DNA of 64,000 nucleotides, taken from Microbispora bryophytorum. Its GTDB lineage: Bacteria > Actinomycetota > Actinomycetes > Streptosporangiales > Streptosporangiaceae. A model generated the notes under the pieces. It made no database searches, had not been told where the DNA came from, and saw only the letters and a program-made list of their open reading frames with translations. Where the stretch lies: NCBI RefSeq assembly GCF_006874465.1, contig NZ_VIRL01000014.1, positions 62,001 to 126,000 of the forward strand, written 5' to 3'. Numbering within the stretch: the stretch's first letter is position 1; each line of letters opens with the position of its first letter. Shown here piece after piece: positions 9,897 through 18,155 of this stretch. The position numbers and the translations under genes are program-made.

Positions 9897-9928
9897 GGGC
9901 CCGCGGCGACTCCCGCCGCGGGCCCTTT
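9897..9928 (+). terminator. Rho-independent terminator of ponA
   Basis: GGGCCCGCGGCG pairs perfectly with CGCCGCGGGCCC over a five-base loop and is followed by TTT. It lies 22 bases past the ponA stop and ends 49 bases before the next start, so ponA and the glycosyltransferases are separate units. Confidence 0.85.
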
Positions 9929-9977
9929 CGGTGCGCGGAGTCGCCAAGCCGAGGCGTTGAATGGTGCAATACCGAGC

Positions 9978-11354
9978 ATGACGACCCGGACCACGAACGA
10001 CTCCGCCCCGCTGCCCGGGGTCGCCGCGCGGGCGGTGCCGTACCTGCCTCTCGGGCTTCTCGCGGGGCTCGGCGCCGTTCTCGCCTACCTGTGGAAATAT
10101 CCGTGCCGGTTCGGCGGAGCCTGGAACGGCGGTGTCGGGCAGTTCACGAACTTCTGCTACACCGACATCTATCCGCTGTTCTGGGCCGAGAAGCTCAACG
10201 AGGGCAAGGTCCCCTACGTCGACTACCCGGTCGAATACCCGGTGGGCATCGGCGGGATCATGGAGTTCGCCCGCAGGCTCGCGGGCGGCGACGGGGTCGT
10301 GTTCTACGACGTCACCGTGATCCTCATGGGGATCGCGCTGGTCGCGGGCGTGCTGCTCACGGCCGCGCTCGCCGGACCGGCCCGCCGCTGGGACGCCCTC
10401 TGGTACGCCGTCGGCCCGGCCGTCATCCTCTGCGCGTACATCAACTGGGACCTGGCCGCCGGCGCTCTCGCGCTCGGCGGTCTGCTGGCGTGGGCCCGCC
10501 ACCGGCCGTGGCTCGCGGGCGTGCTGCTGGCGCTGGCCGTCGCCACCAAGTTCTACCCGCTGATGTTCTTCGGCGCGTTGTTCCTGCTCACGGTGCGTAC
10601 GGCGAAGTGGGTGCCGTTCGTCAAGACCGTCGCCGGGGCCGCCGCCGCGTGGCTGCTGGTGAACGTGCCGATCATGCTGGTCAACTTCGAGGGCTGGGAG
10701 AAGTTCTACGCGTTCAGCAGCGAGCGCGGCGCCGACTGGGGCGGGCTGTGGTTCTTCTTCCAGAAGACCCAGTGGTTCGGCATGGAAAGGCCCGGTTTCC
10801 TGGCCTTTCTCGGTGACGCCGAGAAGTTGAACACCATGGCCATGGCCGCGCTGGCGGTGCTGCTGCTGGGCGTCGCCGTGCTGGCGCTCGCCGCGCCGCG
10901 CCGGCCACGCCTGATGCAGTTGTGTTTCCTGGCCCTGGCCGCCTTCATGATCACCAATAAGGTCTGGTCGCCGCAGTACGTCCTGTGGCTGGTGCCGTTC
11001 GCGGTGCTGGCCAGGCCGAAGTGGGGCGCGCTGGCCGCCTGGCAGGTCGCGGAGTGCTGGTACTTCTTCTCGATCTGGCTCTACCTGGTCAGCCAGTATC
11101 CCGACCACGCCGGGGAGGGCATCGGCGACGACCCCTACTTCCTGTCGGTCTGGGCCCGGGCGCTGACCATCGTCGTCCTCATGGCCCTCGTCGTCCGCGA
11201 CATCCTGCGTCCCGAGCACGACGTCGTACGCCAGGGGGAGGCCGACGACCCGTCGGGCGGGGTGTTCGACCACGCCGAGGACCGTCTCGTGCTGCGCCGT
11301 TCGCTCCTCGCGCGGGGCGAACGGGACGCCCGGCAGCAGCCGGAGACGGCGTGA
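9978..11354 (+). CDS. GT87/DUF2029-type membrane glycosyltransferase
   Basis: 458-residue polytopic protein with about 10 hydrophobic helices. The first extracytoplasmic loop carries the acidic/aromatic segment YVDYPVEYPVG expected of GT-C enzymes that use polyprenyl-phosphate sugars such as decaprenyl-phosphomannose or -arabinose. The gene order ponA-GT87 matches the mycobacterial Rv0050-Rv0051 neighbourhood. The exact sugar and acceptor are unknown. ATG at 9978 is preferred over an in-frame TTG 21 bases earlier; TGCAAT seven bases upstream could be a leaderless -10. The last 50 residues form a charged cytoplasmic tail. Confidence 0.8.
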   Translation: MTTRTTNDSAPLPGVAARAVPYLPLGLLAGLGAVLAYLWKYPCRFGGAWNGGVGQFTNFCYTDIYPLFWAEKLNEGKVPYVDYPVEYPVGIGGIMEFARRLAGGDGVVFYDVTVILMGIALVAGVLLTAALAGPARRWDALWYAVGPAVILCAYINWDLAAGALALGGLLAWARHRPWLAGVLLALAVATKFYPLMFFGALFLLTVRTAKWVPFVKTVAGAAAAWLLVNVPIMLVNFEGWEKFYAFSSERGADWGGLWFFFQKTQWFGMERPGFLAFLGDAEKLNTMAMAALAVLLLGVAVLALAAPRRPRLMQLCFLALAAFMITNKVWSPQYVLWLVPFAVLARPKWGALAAWQVAECWYFFSIWLYLVSQYPDHAGEGIGDDPYFLSVWARALTIVVLMALVVRDILRPEHDVVRQGEADDPSGGVFDHAEDRLVLRRSLLARGERDARQQPETA

Positions 11355-11468
11355 GACCGTGAAACTTACATCGGATTTCGCGCCCGTCACGGCGCGGTCA
11401 GGAGCCGTCCGAGCGGAGGCATCGCGTAGCGTCGCGTGAGAGTGTGCGCGACGAACGGGGGAGACGCG

Positions 11469-12704
11469 ATGCGCCGGAGGCCACCATGGCTCCTGCTGCT
11501 GGTGTGGGCCGCGACCAGGGGAATGCTCCTCCTCGTCGCGACCCAGACCATCCCCACCGGGCACGGCGAGGCCTTCAGGAACGACGTCACCCTCTACCGC
11601 CACTGGTCCGAGATACTGATGGAGGGCGAGTTCCCGGCGGCTGACGAGAAGTGGCAGTATCCGCCGTTCGCGGCGCTGCCGCTGCTCGCCCCCCGCCTGC
11701 TGCCGCTGGGCTACCACGTCGCCTTCTTCCTGCTGGCGGCGCTGTGCGACCTCGTGATCCTGCTCCTACTGTGGCGGTTTTCGACCTCCCGCCGCGGCGG
11801 CGGCCGTACGGGTCCGTGGGCGTGGACCGTGGGCGCGGCCCTGCTCGGCCCGGTGCTCGTCTCCCGGTACGACCTCATGGTCACGCTCGTGGCGGTGCTC
11901 GCGCTGACGGCGTCGGCCAACCCTGCGGTGCGCGGGCCGCTGATCGGCCTCGGGCTTCTCGTGAAGGTGTGGCCGGTCGCGCTGCTCGCCGGCCTGCGGC
12001 GGTGGCGCGAACTGCTGACCGCGTCGGGGCTCACGCTCGTCGTCGCGGTGGCGGGGTGCGGCGTGGCCGCCCTGACCGTGCCGCACGCGCTGGACTTCCT
12101 GACCGCGCAGGAGAAGCGGGGGCTGCAGATCGAGTCGCTGGCCGCCACACCGCTCGCGCTCGCGCGGGCCCTCGGCTGGTGGGACGGCTACACCACCTAC
12201 CGGCACGGCGCGATGGAGGCCGTCGGCGGTGGCGTGGGCGTCGCGGCGATGCTGAGCCTGGCCGCCACGCCCGTGGCGCTGGCGCTGATCGGCCTGTGGT
12301 GGCTGCGCGCGGCCCCCAGCCCGCGGTCGTACTACGACGCCGCCCTCACCACCGTGCTCTTCCTGGTCGCCACCAGCCGGGTGCTGTCGCCGCAGTACCT
12401 CGTGTGGGTGATCGGGATCGCCGCCGTCATCCTGTCGGTGCGGCGCGACCGGCCGGGCCCGACGCAGCGGCCGGCCGCCCTGCTCGTCATGGTGGCCGCT
12501 CTGCTGACGGGGGTCATGTATCCCTGGATGGAGCTGGACTACAGCTGGACGGGCGCCCTGCCGGGGACGCTCGTGCTGGTCCTGCGCAACCTCGTCTTCC
12601 TCGCCGCGGCCGTCACGTCGTACGTGCAACTGTGGCGCGCCACGCGCAGGCCCGCGCGGGTGAGGGACGAGCAGGGGGTTCAGGCGGCCGTACCCGCTTC
12701 CTGA
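11469..12704 (+). CDS. Second GT87-type membrane glycosyltransferase
   Basis: 411 residues, multi-helix, related to the preceding gene. It shares the layout of a first helix, a loop with NDVTLYRHWSEILMEGEFPA, a WQYPPFAALP block, and a later SRVLSPQYLVWVIG helix that corresponds to TNKVWSPQYVLWLVP in its neighbour. Probably another GT-C transferase acting on lipid-linked sugars outside the membrane. Start at ATG 11469 with GGGGGAG just upstream. The neighbours look like an ancient duplication. It converges on the endonuclease IV gene. Confidence 0.78.
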   Translation: MRRRPPWLLLLVWAATRGMLLLVATQTIPTGHGEAFRNDVTLYRHWSEILMEGEFPAADEKWQYPPFAALPLLAPRLLPLGYHVAFFLLAALCDLVILLLLWRFSTSRRGGGRTGPWAWTVGAALLGPVLVSRYDLMVTLVAVLALTASANPAVRGPLIGLGLLVKVWPVALLAGLRRWRELLTASGLTLVVAVAGCGVAALTVPHALDFLTAQEKRGLQIESLAATPLALARALGWWDGYTTYRHGAMEAVGGGVGVAAMLSLAATPVALALIGLWWLRAAPSPRSYYDAALTTVLFLVATSRVLSPQYLVWVIGIAAVILSVRRDRPGPTQRPAALLVMVAALLTGVMYPWMELDYSWTGALPGTLVLVLRNLVFLAAAVTSYVQLWRATRRPARVRDEQGVQAAVPAS

Positions 12705-12722
12705 GGTTTTCAATCCGCAGAG

Positions 12723-12743
12723 TTATCCACAGGGTGTGGACGA
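12723..12743. promoter_or_regulatory. Pair of opposed DnaA boxes
   Basis: A perfect classical DnaA box, TTATCCACA (12723-12731), is followed after GGG by TGTGGACGA (12735-12743), a box on the other strand. Together they make the inverted repeat CCACA-GGG-TGTGG in the 43-base gap between two convergent genes. It has no obvious promoter role and may be a DnaA-titrating site or a weak transcription stop. Confidence 0.6.
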
Positions 12744-12747
12744 GTGC

Positions 12748-13539
12748 CTACAGATGCTTGCGCAGGAACGCGATGTCGTCGGCCTGGCCCTCGAACGGCG
12801 TCTCGACCACGATCGGCGCTCCCGCCGCCCGGCAGACCTCCAGGATCGACTCGGGGTCGATCTGGCCGCTGCCGAGGTTGGCGTGGCGGTCGGCCCCGGA
12901 GTCGAACGCGTCCCGCGAGTCGTTGCAGTGCACGAGGTCGATGCGGCCCGTGATCGCCTTCACCCGCTCCACGAGCCCGGCGAGCTCCTCGCCGCCCGCG
13001 TGGAAGTGGCAGGTGTCCAGGCAGAAGCCGACGACCGAGGGGTCCGGCGCCCCCGCCGTCGCCGCGTCCCACAGCCGGGCGATGCGCTCCAGCTTGCGCG
13101 CCATCGCGTTGCCGCCGCCGGCCGTGTTCTCGATCAGCACGGGGATCGGGCACTCGGTGCGCTCGAAGACCTTGCGCCAGTTGTCGAATCCGGTCTGCGG
13201 GTCGTCGCCCGCGTTGACGTGCCCGCCGTGGACGATCAGGCCCTTGGCGCCGATGGCCGCCGCCGCCTTGAGGTGCGCGTCGAGCAGCTTACGGCTCGGG
13301 ATGCGGATGCGGTTGTTGGCGGTGGCCACGTTGACGACGTACGGCGCGTGCACGTAGACGTCCACGTCCGAGGCGCGCAGGGCGTCGGCGGTGGCGGGAG
13401 TCACCGGGCCCTTCCAGCCCTGGGGGTCGCCGAGGAAGAACTGCACGACCTCGGCGTCGCGGGCCGCCGCGTGCGCCAGCGGGTCGTCCTGGTCGACGTG
13501 GGCTCCGATCCGCGGGCGGGAGCCGCTGTGGCTGTCCAT
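12748..13539 (-). CDS. nfo: Endonuclease IV (AP endonuclease family 2)
   Basis: Zinc-dependent apurinic/apyrimidinic endonuclease of base-excision repair, a TIM barrel of 263 residues. Seen: IGAHVDQDDPL at the N-terminus, VHAPYVVNVAT, the zinc-ligand Glu in VLIENTAGGG, the family signature FCLDTCHFHAGGEEL, HCNDSRDAFDSGADRHANLG, and a closing VETPFEG. All three EndoIV signature blocks are present. ATG at 13539 is chosen because GGAGG lies seven bases upstream; an in-frame codon 30 bases earlier has none. Confidence 0.93.
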   Translation of the reverse strand: MDSHSGSRPRIGAHVDQDDPLAHAAARDAEVVQFFLGDPQGWKGPVTPATADALRASDVDVYVHAPYVVNVATANNRIRIPSRKLLDAHLKAAAAIGAKGLIVHGGHVNAGDDPQTGFDNWRKVFERTECPIPVLIENTAGGGNAMARKLERIARLWDAATAGAPDPSVVGFCLDTCHFHAGGEELAGLVERVKAITGRIDLVHCNDSRDAFDSGADRHANLGSGQIDPESILEVCRAAGAPIVVETPFEGQADDIAFLRKHL

Positions 13540-13613
13540 GCCGTTCCTCCACCGTTGCTTGCGCGTCAAGGGGCTGCCGGATGCGGAGGGCGAACCCTAT
13601 GCGCTCTCCAAGA

Positions 13614-13644
13614 GCGTTTCAAGGGGACACGCTGTTTCAAAGGT
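13614..13644 (+). repeat. Direct repeat ahead of a small membrane protein
   Basis: GTTTCAA occurs at 13616-13622 and again at 13634-13640, an 18-base offset of nearly two helical turns on the same face. The 180-base gap it lies in separates nfo from the small gene at 13720. It could be an activator site or part of the promoter; nothing else clear is visible in this gap. Confidence 0.35.
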
Positions 13645-13719
13645 GCGAACCAGGGCAGTCGCGTGTCGCGCGCCCCCGAAACCCGCGCGCGATACTACTT
13701 CGTCGCCAAGGAGGCGAGC

Positions 13720-13896
13720 ATGAGATATCGCTTAGGCAGCTTCATCCTTCTCATTTACATCCTCGTCGGCCTCTATGTGGCCTGGCTCCACCACTACATC
13801 ACCCCCACTCTCCTCAAGCAGGTCGCCCAGGCTCTGATCGCGGTCTTCCTGTGGTTCCTCGTGCTGCTCGGCGTGGACCTGCACATCGGCGGCTGA
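13720..13896 (+). CDS. Small two-helix membrane protein, 58 aa
   Basis: 58 residues, with two hydrophobic helices (about 6-24 and 32-52) linked by a short loop containing WLHHYITP. It starts MRYRLGSFILL, so the N-terminus is basic and probably cytoplasmic. ATG at 13720 has a near-perfect ribosome site (AAGGAGG) five bases upstream. Similar short proteins occur in many actinomycetes; no function is known to me. It stands alone between nfo and a convergent membrane protein gene. Confidence 0.75.
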   Translation: MRYRLGSFILLIYILVGLYVAWLHHYITPTLLKQVAQALIAVFLWFLVLLGVDLHIGG

Positions 13897-13937
13897 CCGG
13901 CCACGCCGCGACCGCCCGGGCTTCGGTCGCGTGCGCG

Positions 13938-14270
13938 TCAGTTGCGCAGGGTGAACCCGCGGGGGAAGAAGCCCCCGTGCGCGATGCCCAGCGCGGCGCC
14001 GACGAACGACCCCACGATCCCCACGATGATCAGTGCCCGCTGTCTGGTGGTCGACGAGACGAACTGGGCGTACAGGCCGCCCCAGAACCCGACCGCGCCC
14101 ACCCATGACGCGATCATGTGGGCCGTCACGATGAAGCCCATGACGAACGCCACCAGGCCGCACACCAGCGTCGCGATCGTCATCGCGTTCTCCCGCGGGT
14201 GCGGCCTGCCGTCCGTGTTCAGCGTGAGATGAACGGGGTGCCTTCTCTTGCGGCCGATGGCGAGTCGCAT
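13938..14270 (-). CDS. Small three-helix membrane protein, 110 aa
   Basis: 110 residues. A basic N-terminal segment (residues 1-28) is followed by three hydrophobic stretches: about 30-52 ([12 protein letters not shown]), 53-72 ([14 protein letters not shown]) and 79-100 ([17 protein letters not shown]). It resembles DUF4190-like small membrane proteins but I cannot assign a family. The start at ATG 14270 is chosen because the frame upstream reads through the rpsF leader region. It diverges from rpsF, so the 184 bases between them hold both promoters. Confidence 0.6.
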   Translation of the reverse strand: MRLAIGRKRRHPVHLTLNTDGRPHPRENAMTIATLVCGLVAFVMGFIVTAHMIASWVGAVGFWGGLYAQFVSSTTRQRALIIVGIVGSFVGAALGIAHGGFFPRGFTLRN

Positions 14271-14396
14271 CGCGCCTACCCCCTCTCCGACCTCCAGTTT
14301 CACTCTCCGGGCCGGGTATGGCCAAGTGGCTGGTAGCCTTGTTCGACTGCGTCTGATAAAGGCCGGGGGCCATGGCCGCCCGGACGAAGCGCAGGG

Positions 14397-14443
14397 TCCT
14401 CCTGTCACGGCAAGGCGTCGTGACCGCAAGAGTCCAGAGGAGG
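14397..14443 (+). promoter_or_regulatory. rpsF leader structure that can hide the ribosome site
   Basis: In the transcript CCTCCT (14398-14403) can pair with the rpsF Shine-Dalgarno AGGAGG (14438-14443). Immediately inside it GTCACG (14404-14409) pairs with CGTGAC (14419-14424). The 3' side leaves a 13-base bulge that begins with C-C-G at its junction (14424-14426). This matches the known plan of bacterial rpsF leaders, where the S6:S18 complex binds a CCG in a bulge and represses its own translation. A possible -10 (TAGCCT, 14334-14339) lies upstream. Confidence 0.6.
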
Positions 14444-14454
14444 TTGGATCACAC

Positions 14455-14745
14455 ATGCGTCGCTACGAGATGATGGTCATTCTCGACCCGTCCCTCGACG
14501 AGCGCACCGTGCAGCCGTCGCTCGACCAGTTCCTCACCGTCGTCCGCAATGACGGCGGCACCGTGGAGAAGGTCGACGTTTGGGGCCGCCGCCGCCTGTC
14601 CTACGACATCGCCAAGAAGTCCGAGGGCATCTACGCCGTGGTCGACCTGACCGCCGAGCCCGCCACCGTGAAGGAGCTGGACCGCCAGCTCAACCTGAAC
14701 GAGGGCATTCTCCGCACCAAGGTCCTCCGCCCCGAGCTCCACTGA
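14455..14745 (+). CDS. rpsF: 30S ribosomal protein S6
   Basis: 96-residue ribosomal protein of the 30S platform that pairs with S18. The N-terminus [16 protein letters not shown] and the [18 protein letters not shown] block are diagnostic. No acidic C-terminal tail. ATG at 14455 with GAGGAGG about 11 bases upstream. First gene of rpsF-ssb-rpsR-rplI, the conserved bacterial order. Confidence 0.98.
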   Translation: MRRYEMMVILDPSLDERTVQPSLDQFLTVVRNDGGTVEKVDVWGRRRLSYDIAKKSEGIYAVVDLTAEPATVKELDRQLNLNEGILRTKVLRPELH

Positions 14746-14846
14746 GCTCCACTGGCAGACCCCGAAGCCCGGCGATTTGTCGGGCCCGGGCCGTACTCTG
14801 AGCCCTTGACAGCTCAGCTGACGGGATAGGAAGGCGAAAGCGACCG

Positions 14847-15404
14847 ATGGCAGCAGGCGACACACAGATCACGATCGTCGGCAATCTTGTCGACGACCCG
14901 GAGCTGCGCTTCACCCCCACGGGGCAGGCCGTGGCCCGGTTCCGCATCGCGTCCACTCCGCGGTTCCTCGACAGGCAGACCAACGAGTGGAAAGACGGCG
15001 AGGGCCTGTTCCTCACCTGCAACGTCTGGCGGCAGGCGGCGGAGAACGTCGCCGAGAGCCTCCAGCGCGGCATGCGGGTGATCGTGCAGGGACGGCTGCG
15101 CCAACGGTCGTACGAGACCAAGGAAGGCGAGAAGCGCACGGTCTACGAGGTCGAGGTCGACGAGGTCGGCCCCTCGCTGCGCAACGCCACGGCGAAGGTC
15201 AACAAGACCTCCCGCCAGGGCGGTGGCGGCGGTGGTGGCGGCGGCTTCGGCGGCGGCCCGGCCAACGACCCGTGGGCGACCGCTGCGCCCGCCCCGCAGG
15301 GTGGCGGGGGCTACGGCTCCGGCGGTGGCGGCGGTTTCGCCGGCCCGCAGGGCGGTGGCGGCGGCGGCTTCGGCGGCGACTTCAGCGACGAACCGCCCTT
15401 CTAG
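14847..15404 (+). CDS. ssb: Single-stranded DNA-binding protein
   Basis: Tetrameric SSB protecting single-stranded DNA in replication and repair. 185 residues: an OB fold in about 1-115 ([36 protein letters not shown]), then a glycine-rich flexible tail with runs of GGGGG, ending in the acidic tip FSDEPPF that binds partner proteins. AGGAAGG precedes the ATG. A TTGACA at 14806 and TACTCT at 14794 in the 100-base gap after rpsF could provide an extra promoter, but neither has a well-spaced partner. Confidence 0.97.
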   Translation: MAAGDTQITIVGNLVDDPELRFTPTGQAVARFRIASTPRFLDRQTNEWKDGEGLFLTCNVWRQAAENVAESLQRGMRVIVQGRLRQRSYETKEGEKRTVYEVEVDEVGPSLRNATAKVNKTSRQGGGGGGGGGFGGGPANDPWATAAPAPQGGGGYGSGGGGGFAGPQGGGGGGFGGDFSDEPPF

Positions 15405-15490
15405 GTCACCGGGGCCTTCCGGTCCCACCACCGTAAACACAACCGAGCGACCATTCCCGCGACATGCGGGGCTCTGAGAGGAGCACCACG

Positions 15491-15727
15491 ATGGCGAAGC
15501 CGGCAATTCGCAAGCCTAAAAAGAAGGTTTGCCTTTTCTGCCACGACAAGATCTCCTACGTCGACTACAAGGACACGGGGCTGCTGCGGAAGTTCATCTC
15601 CGACCGCGGCAAGATCCGTGCCCGCCGGGTGACGGGCAACTGCACCCAGCACCAGCGCGACGTGGCGACCGCTATCAAGAACGCTCGTGAGATGGCCCTG
15701 CTGCCGTACACGAGCACCGCGCGCTGA
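15491..15727 (+). CDS. rpsR: 30S ribosomal protein S18, zinc-binding type
   Basis: 78 residues. Conserved [10 protein letters not shown] near the N-terminus, then the [19 protein letters not shown] core. The CxxC plus later C and H mark the C+ (zinc-binding) form rather than the zinc-free paralogue some actinobacteria carry elsewhere. ATG at 15491 with GAGAGGAG just upstream. S18 binds S6 in the 30S platform and, with it, may bind the rpsF leader. Confidence 0.97.
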   Translation: MAKPAIRKPKKKVCLFCHDKISYVDYKDTGLLRKFISDRGKIRARRVTGNCTQHQRDVATAIKNAREMALLPYTSTAR

Positions 15728-15745
15728 GAAAGGAGACTCAGGACA

Positions 15746-16192
15746 ATGAAGCTCATCCTCACCACTGAGGTCTCCGGCCTCGGCGCTCCCGGCGACATCG
15801 TCGAGGTCAAGGACGGCTACGGCCGCAACTACCTCATTCCGCGTGGGTTCGCCTTCCGCTGGACCCGCGGCGCCGAGTCGCAGATCGCCTCGCTGAAGAA
15901 GGCGCGTGCCGCCCGCGAGATTCGCGACCTGGGCTCCGCCAAGGAGGTCGCCGGCCGGCTCGGCGCCCTCAAGGTGCAGCTCAAGACCCGCGCGGGCGAC
16001 ACGGGCCGGCTGTTCGGCTCGGTCACGACCGGTGACATCGCCGACGCCGTCAAGGCCGCCGGCGGTCCGCAACTCGACCGCCGCCGCATCGAGATCGGCA
16101 ACGCGATCAAGAGCGTCGGCACTCACAAGGTGAGCGTCCGGCTGCACCCGGAGGTCGCCGCCACCATCGATGTCGAGGTGGTCGCGGGCTGA
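15746..16192 (+). CDS. rplI: 50S ribosomal protein L9
   Basis: 148 residues. N-terminal RNA-binding domain MKLILTTEVSGLGAPGD and DGYGRNYLIPRG, then the long connecting helix and C-terminal domain with GRLFGSVTTGDIADAV. GAAAGGAG upstream of the ATG, 18 bases after rpsR. Last gene of the ribosomal-ssb operon, followed by a terminator. Confidence 0.98.
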   Translation: MKLILTTEVSGLGAPGDIVEVKDGYGRNYLIPRGFAFRWTRGAESQIASLKKARAAREIRDLGSAKEVAGRLGALKVQLKTRAGDTGRLFGSVTTGDIADAVKAAGGPQLDRRRIEIGNAIKSVGTHKVSVRLHPEVAATIDVEVVAG

Positions 16193-16212
16193 CACCCGCC
16201 GCAGTTCCGTCG

Positions 16213-16246
16213 AGGGCCCTTCTCCGTCCGTCGGGGAGGGGCCCTT
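16213..16246 (+). terminator. Terminator of the rpsF-ssb-rpsR-rplI operon
   Basis: A 14-pair stem with two G-U wobbles (AGGGCCC to GGGCCCT plus CTCCG to CGGGG) closes a five-base loop, 20 bases after the rplI stop. It is followed by TCGCGG rather than a U-tract. Confidence 0.7.
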
Positions 16247-16371
16247 CGCGGTTCTCGGGTCGCCCGGCGACGATGCGATTCCCCTCAGGTAAACGCGGGT
16301 TATACGGAACGCTAGTATCTTGCCGTCCGATTTGGCGGATTTCGTAGTAAGACCCTCTGATGGAGGCTGTG

Positions 16372-17250
16372 ATGCGCCGTCCCTCACTCCTGCTGGCGTC
16401 CGGCGCCCTCGTGCTGGCGGCCGCCGCCTGCGCACCGGCGGACGACACCTCCAGCACCCCGAGCGCCGCGAGCCCGGCCGGCTCCGCTGCCGCGGACGCG
16501 TGCGCGAAGGAGAGCCTGAAGCTCACCACCCCCGGCAAGCTCACGATCGGCACCGACAAGCCGGCGTACGAGCCGTGGTTCAAGGACGACGACCCCTCCA
16601 GCGGGCAGGGGTTCGAGAGCGCGGTCGCCTACGCGGTGGCCGGGAAGATGGGCTTCACCAGGGACGAGGTCGCCTGGGCGGTCGTGCCGTTCGACTCGTC
16701 GTTCGCCCCCGGGCCCAAGAAGTTCGACTTCGACGTCAACCAGATCTCGATCACCCCCAGCCGGGCCAAGGCCGTCGACTTCAGCCAGGGCTACTACACG
16801 GTCAAGCAGGGCGTGGTGGCGCTGGACGGCACGAAGTTCGCCTCCGCCACGAGCCTCGCCGAGCTCAAGGACGCCAAGATCGGCGTGCAGGCCGGCACCA
16901 CCGCCCTGGAGGCGGTGCGCGCGGTCATCCAGCCCACCAAGGACCCGAGCGTGTTCAACCAGCAGGTCGACGCGGTCAACGCGCTGAAGAACAAGCAGAT
17001 CGACGCCATCGTCGTCGACCTGCCGACCGCCTTCTACGTCACCGCGGCCCAGGTGGAGGGCTCGAAGATCGTCGGCCAGTTCGCCGCGAACAGCGGCGAG
17101 CCCGAGGAGTTCGGCATGCTGTTCCAGAAGGGCAACTCGCTGGTGAGCTGCGTCGACAAGGCGCTCGGCGAGCTGAAGTCGTCCGGTGAGCTGGCGCAGA
17201 TCGAGAGCCAGTGGCTGACCGCCGCCGCGGGCGCGCCGGAGCTGAAGTGA
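16372..17250 (+). CDS. Amino-acid ABC transporter substrate-binding lipoprotein
   Basis: Periplasmic-type binding protein (family 3, polar amino acids) anchored as a lipoprotein. 292 residues: signal peptide with lipobox ending AAAAC (Cys about residue 19), a Ser/Ala linker, then the SBP fold beginning PGKLTIGTDKPAYEPW and containing DFDVNQISITPSRAKAVDFS and IGVQAGTT. The ATG at 16372 has GGAGG five bases upstream; the ATG at 16360 overlaps it. TAGTAT at 16313-16318 is a possible -10. The gene overlaps the permease by four bases (GTGA). Confidence 0.92.
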   Translation: MRRPSLLLASGALVLAAAACAPADDTSSTPSAASPAGSAAADACAKESLKLTTPGKLTIGTDKPAYEPWFKDDDPSSGQGFESAVAYAVAGKMGFTRDEVAWAVVPFDSSFAPGPKKFDFDVNQISITPSRAKAVDFSQGYYTVKQGVVALDGTKFASATSLAELKDAKIGVQAGTTALEAVRAVIQPTKDPSVFNQQVDAVNALKNKQIDAIVVDLPTAFYVTAAQVEGSKIVGQFAANSGEPEEFGMLFQKGNSLVSCVDKALGELKSSGELAQIESQWLTAAAGAPELK

Positions 17251-18155
17251 CCGACGGGCAGTCCGCCGCCTCGCCCGTGCCGTCGGAAGTCGCGGAGCAG
17301 GTGGGGCCCGCGTGGGTGAAGAGTGAGCGGCAGCTCCGCCGGGAGGCGGAGCTGCGCGGCAGGGCGCGGCGATCCGTCTCCGTCGCGACCGCGTCCACGA
17401 TCGTCGTGGCGGTCATCCTGGTCGTCGGGATCACCTCGTCGCCGGGGTGGCCGCGAGTGCGGGCGACCTTCCTCAGCCCCGAGGCGTTCGTCGCCGCGCT
17501 GCCCGACGTGCTGCGCGGCTTCCTGCTCAACATCGAGATGTTCCTCGTCGCCGAGGTGCTCATCCTGGTGCTGGGGCTGCTCGTCGCGCTGGTGCGCGGT
17601 CTGCGCGCGCCGGCGTTCTTCCCGCTGCGCGCCTTGGCCGTGGTCTACACCGACGTCTTCCGCGGCATCCCGACCATCCTGCTCATCTACCTGGTCGGCT
17701 TCGGCATCCCCGCGCTCCAGTTGCAGGGCGCGCCGAGCGACCCGGTCACGCTCGGCGTCATCGCGCTCGTGCTGTCCTACGGCGCGTACGTCGCGGAGGT
17801 GTTCCGGGCGGGGATCGAGTCGGTGCACCCGAGTCAGCGGGCGGCGGCGCGGTCGCTGGCGCTGACGCAGGGCCAGACCATGCGTCACGTGGTGCTGCCG
17901 CAGGCCGTCCGCCGGGTGATCCCGCCGCTGCTCAACGACTTCGTCTCGCTGCAGAAGGACACCGCGCTGGTCTCCGTGCTCGGCCCGCTTGAGGCGCTGC
18001 GGCAGGCGCAGATCCACAAGGACCTCGACTTCAACTTCACGCCCTACCTGGTGGCCGCGCTGCTGTTCATCCTGCTGACGGTGCCGATGGCGCGGTTCAC
18101 CGACCATCTCGCCGTGCGTGCCGCCCGGCGTCGTACGGGAGGTGGCACGGCATGA
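17247..18155 (+). CDS. Polar amino-acid ABC transporter permease
   Basis: 302 residues of the HisM/GlnP permease family. A soluble N-terminal 50 residues is followed by about five to six membrane helices and the EAA loop around AARSLALTQGQTMRHVVLPQAVRR, where the ATPase docks. The GTG start overlaps the stop of the binding-protein gene, and its own stop overlaps the ATPase start (ATGA), so the three are translationally coupled. A single permease gene implies a homodimer. Confidence 0.92.
   Translation: MTDGQSAASPVPSEVAEQVGPAWVKSERQLRREAELRGRARRSVSVATASTIVVAVILVVGITSSPGWPRVRATFLSPEAFVAALPDVLRGFLLNIEMFLVAEVLILVLGLLVALVRGLRAPAFFPLRALAVVYTDVFRGIPTILLIYLVGFGIPALQLQGAPSDPVTLGVIALVLSYGAYVAEVFRAGIESVHPSQRAAARSLALTQGQTMRHVVLPQAVRRVIPPLLNDFVSLQKDTALVSVLGPLEALRQAQIHKDLDFNFTPYLVAALLFILLTVPMARFTDHLAVRAARRRTGGGTA

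Noticed and set aside
15220-15390. Gly-codon repeats in ssb considered as a genomic repeat
   Set aside because: They encode the normal flexible tail before the acidic tip.
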